Assembly (NCBI GenBank): GCA_004292985.1
Contig: RDXT01000869.1
Coordinates: forward strand, 1 to 9,637
DNA length: 9,637 nucleotides
Direction of reading: 5' to 3'
From: Bacteroidota bacterium
Lineage (GTDB): Bacteria; Bacteroidota; Bacteroidia; J057
Shown here one piece after another: positions 7,309-9,637 of this stretch. The translations under genes and the position numbers were made by a program. A model generated the notes under the pieces. The model saw only the letters and a program-made list of their open reading frames with translations, searched no databases and was not told the origin of the DNA. Within the stretch, counting starts at the first letter, position 1, and every line of letters begins with the position of its first letter.

Positions 7309-8992
7309 ACCCGGTCAGACGGTTGTGATAGTAATACAGCAGGTTCATGTTGTTGGATACCAGGTGTTTTTCATCCTGAATCCGCAGGGGGCGCTGGGCA
7401 TGGTAAATGCCGAGATTTTTGATGCCATGCTCGAAAATTCCGGTGGTATCATTGATCATGTGGCGGGAAAGGTGCACTTTCCCGGCAGAAGCGAGTTCGT
7501 TCAGGCGGTAAAGCACCCGTTCGAGGGTCTCTTTAAAGGCAGGAATCTCCAATACCCGCTCTTCTTCGGGCAAACGAAGCAATCCGTAGAGGTCAAACTG
7601 CTTGTATTCGCGTTTGAGCATTTGGAAAGCGACAAAAGCGACCACATGACTCGAAAAAACGTGGTGTTCGATATGGTATCGCTCTACAATTTTTTCTCCC
7701 AGCATCCGGGTATATTCGGCATCGCGCTGGGCGTCTTCCCGCACTTCGCCCTGGCTCATAAAGTACTGGCGGATGTCCACAGGCCGCCCCTGGGTATCGT
7801 AGCTATTGCCCTGATTGTCCACGAAGTTGCCGAAAATGTCCATCGGCTTGCCAAATGACAGCACAATGTCCGAGCTTTTGCTGAAGGTCGTCCAGACAAA
7901 CTTGAGGAACTTGCGGTAGTTGGCGAAGTCGTCGTTGGCGAGGTAATACTGCTCCTGGCCGGTGTATTTGAGGTGCTGGTTGATGAGCGAAGCGGCTTCA
8001 AGCACAAAGTGGTAGCTCATGACGAGGGGCACCACGAATATTTTGCCCGAACCGCTGCGGGGGCCATCGCGGAAATTGCGGCGCTGGGCTTCGACTGCCG
8101 TGCCGAGCAGGCCCAGTTTCACCTTCTTTTCGATCGCGCCGGAGCGGGAACGGGTACCGCCGGGGAAAAAGAGGCTGTGCACCCCTTCGACCAGGTTAAT
8201 CGTGGAATAAGCGTCGAGGGTGGAGCGGTAAATGGGATTTTTCTTGCGGCGGTCCACTTTATAGGCGCCCAGACGCATCATAAAATGCGGCAGGATGGGC
8301 GTATTAAAGAGATTGAGGCCTGCGCCATAGGTAAAGGCAGGCAGTCCCAGGGCGTGGAGGCCCCAGCCCACCAGGATCGAGTCCATGTTGCTCAGGTGCG
8401 TGGGCGCGAGAACGATGGTGCCGTGTTTGGTCAGGCTGCGGATGGCTTCGGTTTCACCTGCCAGCAGGATACGCTCCTGAAGCTGCACATTGTGGTTGAC
8501 CATGGAGCGCAGCGTTTTACCGGCAGAGGCATTGAGCAGGGTCGAGAACAGTACCGGCAGAAACCGCTTGGCAAAGTGGTAGGAGTTCGGCTTAAATGTA
8601 CTGACGATCTCATTGGCGTAGCGCTCCACGATGGATTCGAGCATTTCCTGGGTGCGGAGGTTGAGCAGATCGGCGCTGATGCTTTCCTGTTCATTGCGCA
8701 CCAGTTGCTTTTTCATCTGGCTCCAGAAGGGTTTTTCGTCCCGGGGGTCCACCTTCCAGGGTTCTTCTGTCATGCGGATGCGCTCAAGGTACATGGTCCG
8801 CTCGATCAGGTCAGAGATGGTCATGCCTTCGCGGGCGGCAAACTCAGCCAGTTGCGAGGTAGATTCGCCGATGACTTCCTGTAGGAAACGCTGCTTTTTG
8901 CGAAACAGCCGTGCAATGGGCCAGTCGTGGATATCCGGGATCACCGGCTCGTAGAGGATGCCCTCCTGAATGTAGTAGCGGACGGATTCCAT
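7286..8992 (-). CDS. PlsB-like glycerol-3-phosphate acyltransferase
   Basis: The 568-residue protein belongs to the PlsB/GNPAT side of the glycerolipid acyltransferase superfamily; E. coli PlsB is longer (about 807). The catalytic HX4D motif is THLSNMD (H199, D204). Block II is LGAYKVDRR (241-249), preceded by AGLNLFNTPI, which resembles the PlsB segment that binds glycerol phosphate. Block III reads FFPGGTRSRSG (275-285), with a glycine where most relatives have glutamate. VPLVMSY (321-327) fits block IV. The N-terminal 190 residues and C-terminal 170 look alpha-helical with no clear membrane span, so membrane attachment is probably peripheral. It is predicted to transfer an acyl chain to the sn-1 position of glycerol-3-phosphate. 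The co-transcribed gpsA supplies that substrate, which supports the call over a lysophosphatidate acyltransferase. The family is secure; the exact acceptor is inferred. Confidence 0.85.
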   Translation of the reverse strand: MESVRYYIQEGILYEPVIPDIHDWPIARLFRKKQRFLQEVIGESTSQLAEFAAREGMTISDLIERTMYLERIRMTEEPWKVDPRDEKPFWSQMKKQLVRNEQESISADLLNLRTQEMLESIVERYANEIVSTFKPNSYHFAKRFLPVLFSTLLNASAGKTLRSMVNHNVQLQERILLAGETEAIRSLTKHGTIVLAPTHLSNMDSILVGWGLHALGLPAFTYGAGLNLFNTPILPHFMMRLGAYKVDRRKKNPIYRSTLDAYSTINLVEGVHSLFFPGGTRSRSGAIEKKVKLGLLGTAVEAQRRNFRDGPRSGSGKIFVVPLVMSYHFVLEAASLINQHLKYTGQEQYYLANDDFANYRKFLKFVWTTFSKSSDIVLSFGKPMDIFGNFVDNQGNSYDTQGRPVDIRQYFMSQGEVREDAQRDAEYTRMLGEKIVERYHIEHHVFSSHVVAFVAFQMLKREYKQFDLYGLLRLPEEERVLEIPAFKETLERVLYRLNELASAGKVHLSRHMINDTTGIFEHGIKNLGIYHAQRPLRIQDEKHLVSNNMNLLYYYHNRLTGYGLEKYI

Positions 8993-9025
8993 GCCAGAGG
9001 ATTAGTTCTTCTTTCGCAAGTTGGG

Positions 9026-9055
9026 TAAAAATACCGATATTGCGCTATGCAACAA
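9026..9055 (-). promoter_or_regulatory. Candidate promoter for the acyltransferase-gpsA operon
   Basis: On the minus strand TTG (9055-9053) is followed after 19 bases by TATTTTTA (9033-9026). This matches the Bacteroidota -33/-7 pattern with a single mismatch in the last base of TAnnTTTG. It ends 33 bases before the acyltransferase ATG. The -33 element lies inside the first codons of the divergent AAA-ATPase-like gene, so the two transcripts could interfere. The region is AT-rich, so chance is possible. Confidence 0.4.
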
Positions 9056-9637
9056 TTGCCCATAGGAGAACAAAATTTCAGCCTCTTACGAAAGGCCGAT
9101 ATGGTCTATGTGGACAAGACACGGCATATTCACCAGCTTATTACGAATAGTCGGTATTGTTTTCTCTCCCGTCCGAGGCGTTTTGGCAAGTCACTCACCC
9201 TCTCCACCATCGAGCATATTTTCAGGGGTGAAAAAGAACTTTTTCATGGGCTGTGGATTGAAAATAACTGGGACTGGACGCAGACACACCCGGTAATACA
9301 TGTTTCATTCAGTAAATTAGACTATCAGAATCTGACGCTGGAAGGGGCTATTATTGCTTTTCTGGACGAAAGAGCAGCCCAGTCGGGTCTCACGCTCTCA
9401 GCCCGCTCTGCCAAAGGGAAGCTCTCAGAACTGGTTGTCAAGCTCGCAGCCAAAGAAAGCCCCGTCGTGCTGCTGATAGATGAATACGATAAGCCCATCA
9501 TTGACTATCTCGACAAGGATGAGTTGTCCATCGCCAGTGCTAACCGGACCACGCTCAAGACCTTGTACAGCGGACTTAAAGACGGCGAAATCCAGGCAGC
9601 GCTGCGTTTTTTTATGATTACAGGCGTCTCCAAATTC
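9047..9637 (+). CDS. AAA-ATPase-like protein (PF09820 type), N-terminal part (3' end outside window)
   Basis: The frame is open from ATG 9047 to the window edge (197 codons). A stop codon at 9026-9028 in the same frame makes this the first ATG available. The start, with LPIGEQNF, VDKT (22-25) and then SRPRRFGKSL (41-50), is typical of the AAA-ATPase-like family PF09820. Its members commonly carry a PD-(D/E)XK nuclease-like domain (DUF1703) at the C-terminus, which here would lie beyond the window. The Walker A motif lacks the usual first glycine (R42) but keeps GKS (47-49), as is normal for this family. Walker B is VVLLIDEYDKP (140-150) with D145/E146, and FFMITGVSKF (188-197) resembles a sensor-1 strand. 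The genes are often present in many copies per genome in Bacteroidota; their role is not established. GC over the first 300 bases after the start is about 44%, versus about 57% in the adjoining 300 bases of the acyltransferase gene. The family call is firm, the function unknown. Confidence 0.9.
   Translation, partial: MQQLPIGEQNFSLLRKADMVYVDKTRHIHQLITNSRYCFLSRPRRFGKSLTLSTIEHIFRGEKELFHGLWIENNWDWTQTHPVIHVSFSKLDYQNLTLEGAIIAFLDERAAQSGLTLSARSAKGKLSELVVKLAAKESPVVLLIDEYDKPIIDYLDKDELSIASANRTTLKTLYSGLKDGEIQAALRFFMITGVSKF

Noticed and set aside
6244..8884. Long open frames on the plus strand opposite gpsA (6244-7062) and opposite the acyltransferase (7973-8884)
   Set aside because: They lie wholly antisense to well-recognised enzymes, have no recognisable motifs, and show compositions expected from the complement of GC-rich coding sequence.

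Overview
This window looks like a chromosomal segment from a Bacteroidota bacterium of moderately high GC, possibly of the Saprospiria type. Three things point there. The secreted Cys-rich protein at the left edge belongs to a surface-protein type I associate with this phylum. The acyltransferase is of a PlsB-like type. A perfect copy of the Bacteroidota -7 promoter element (TAnnTTTG) precedes one gene, and clear Shine-Dalgarno sites are mostly absent. The genus cannot be fixed from the sequence alone.

Layout, left to right. (1) 1-713, minus: 5' part of a secreted, cysteine-rich surface protein that runs off the window. (2) 714-981: divergent intergenic region. (3) 982-2379, plus: Tat-exported Gfo/Idh/MocA-type oxidoreductase. 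(4) 2380-2716: a 337-bp convergent intergenic region packed with repeats. It holds two copies of a composite module, a 56-nt near-perfect palindrome between them, and a 9-nt tandem repeat. (5) 2717-3370, minus: histidine phosphatase. (6) 3461-6247, plus: full-length DNA polymerase I (polA) with all three enzymatic domains intact. (7) 6253-7308 and 7286-8992, both minus: gpsA and a PlsB-like acyltransferase, overlapping by 23 bp. (8) 9047-9637, plus: 5' part of an AAA-ATPase-like protein of the abundant PF09820 type, cut by the window end.

The clearest functional unit is the acyltransferase-gpsA pair. GpsA makes sn-glycerol-3-phosphate from dihydroxyacetone phosphate, and the PlsB-like enzyme would acylate it, giving the first two steps of glycerophospholipid synthesis in one transcript. 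The other genes appear to be independent units.

I do not see a defence island, a CRISPR array, an insertion sequence or a biosynthetic cluster. The observation most likely to be undescribed is the duplicated intergenic module around the palindrome at 2381-2697. The AAA-ATPase-like gene at the right edge is the most accessory-looking gene; its first half is clearly lower in GC than the adjacent acyltransferase gene.
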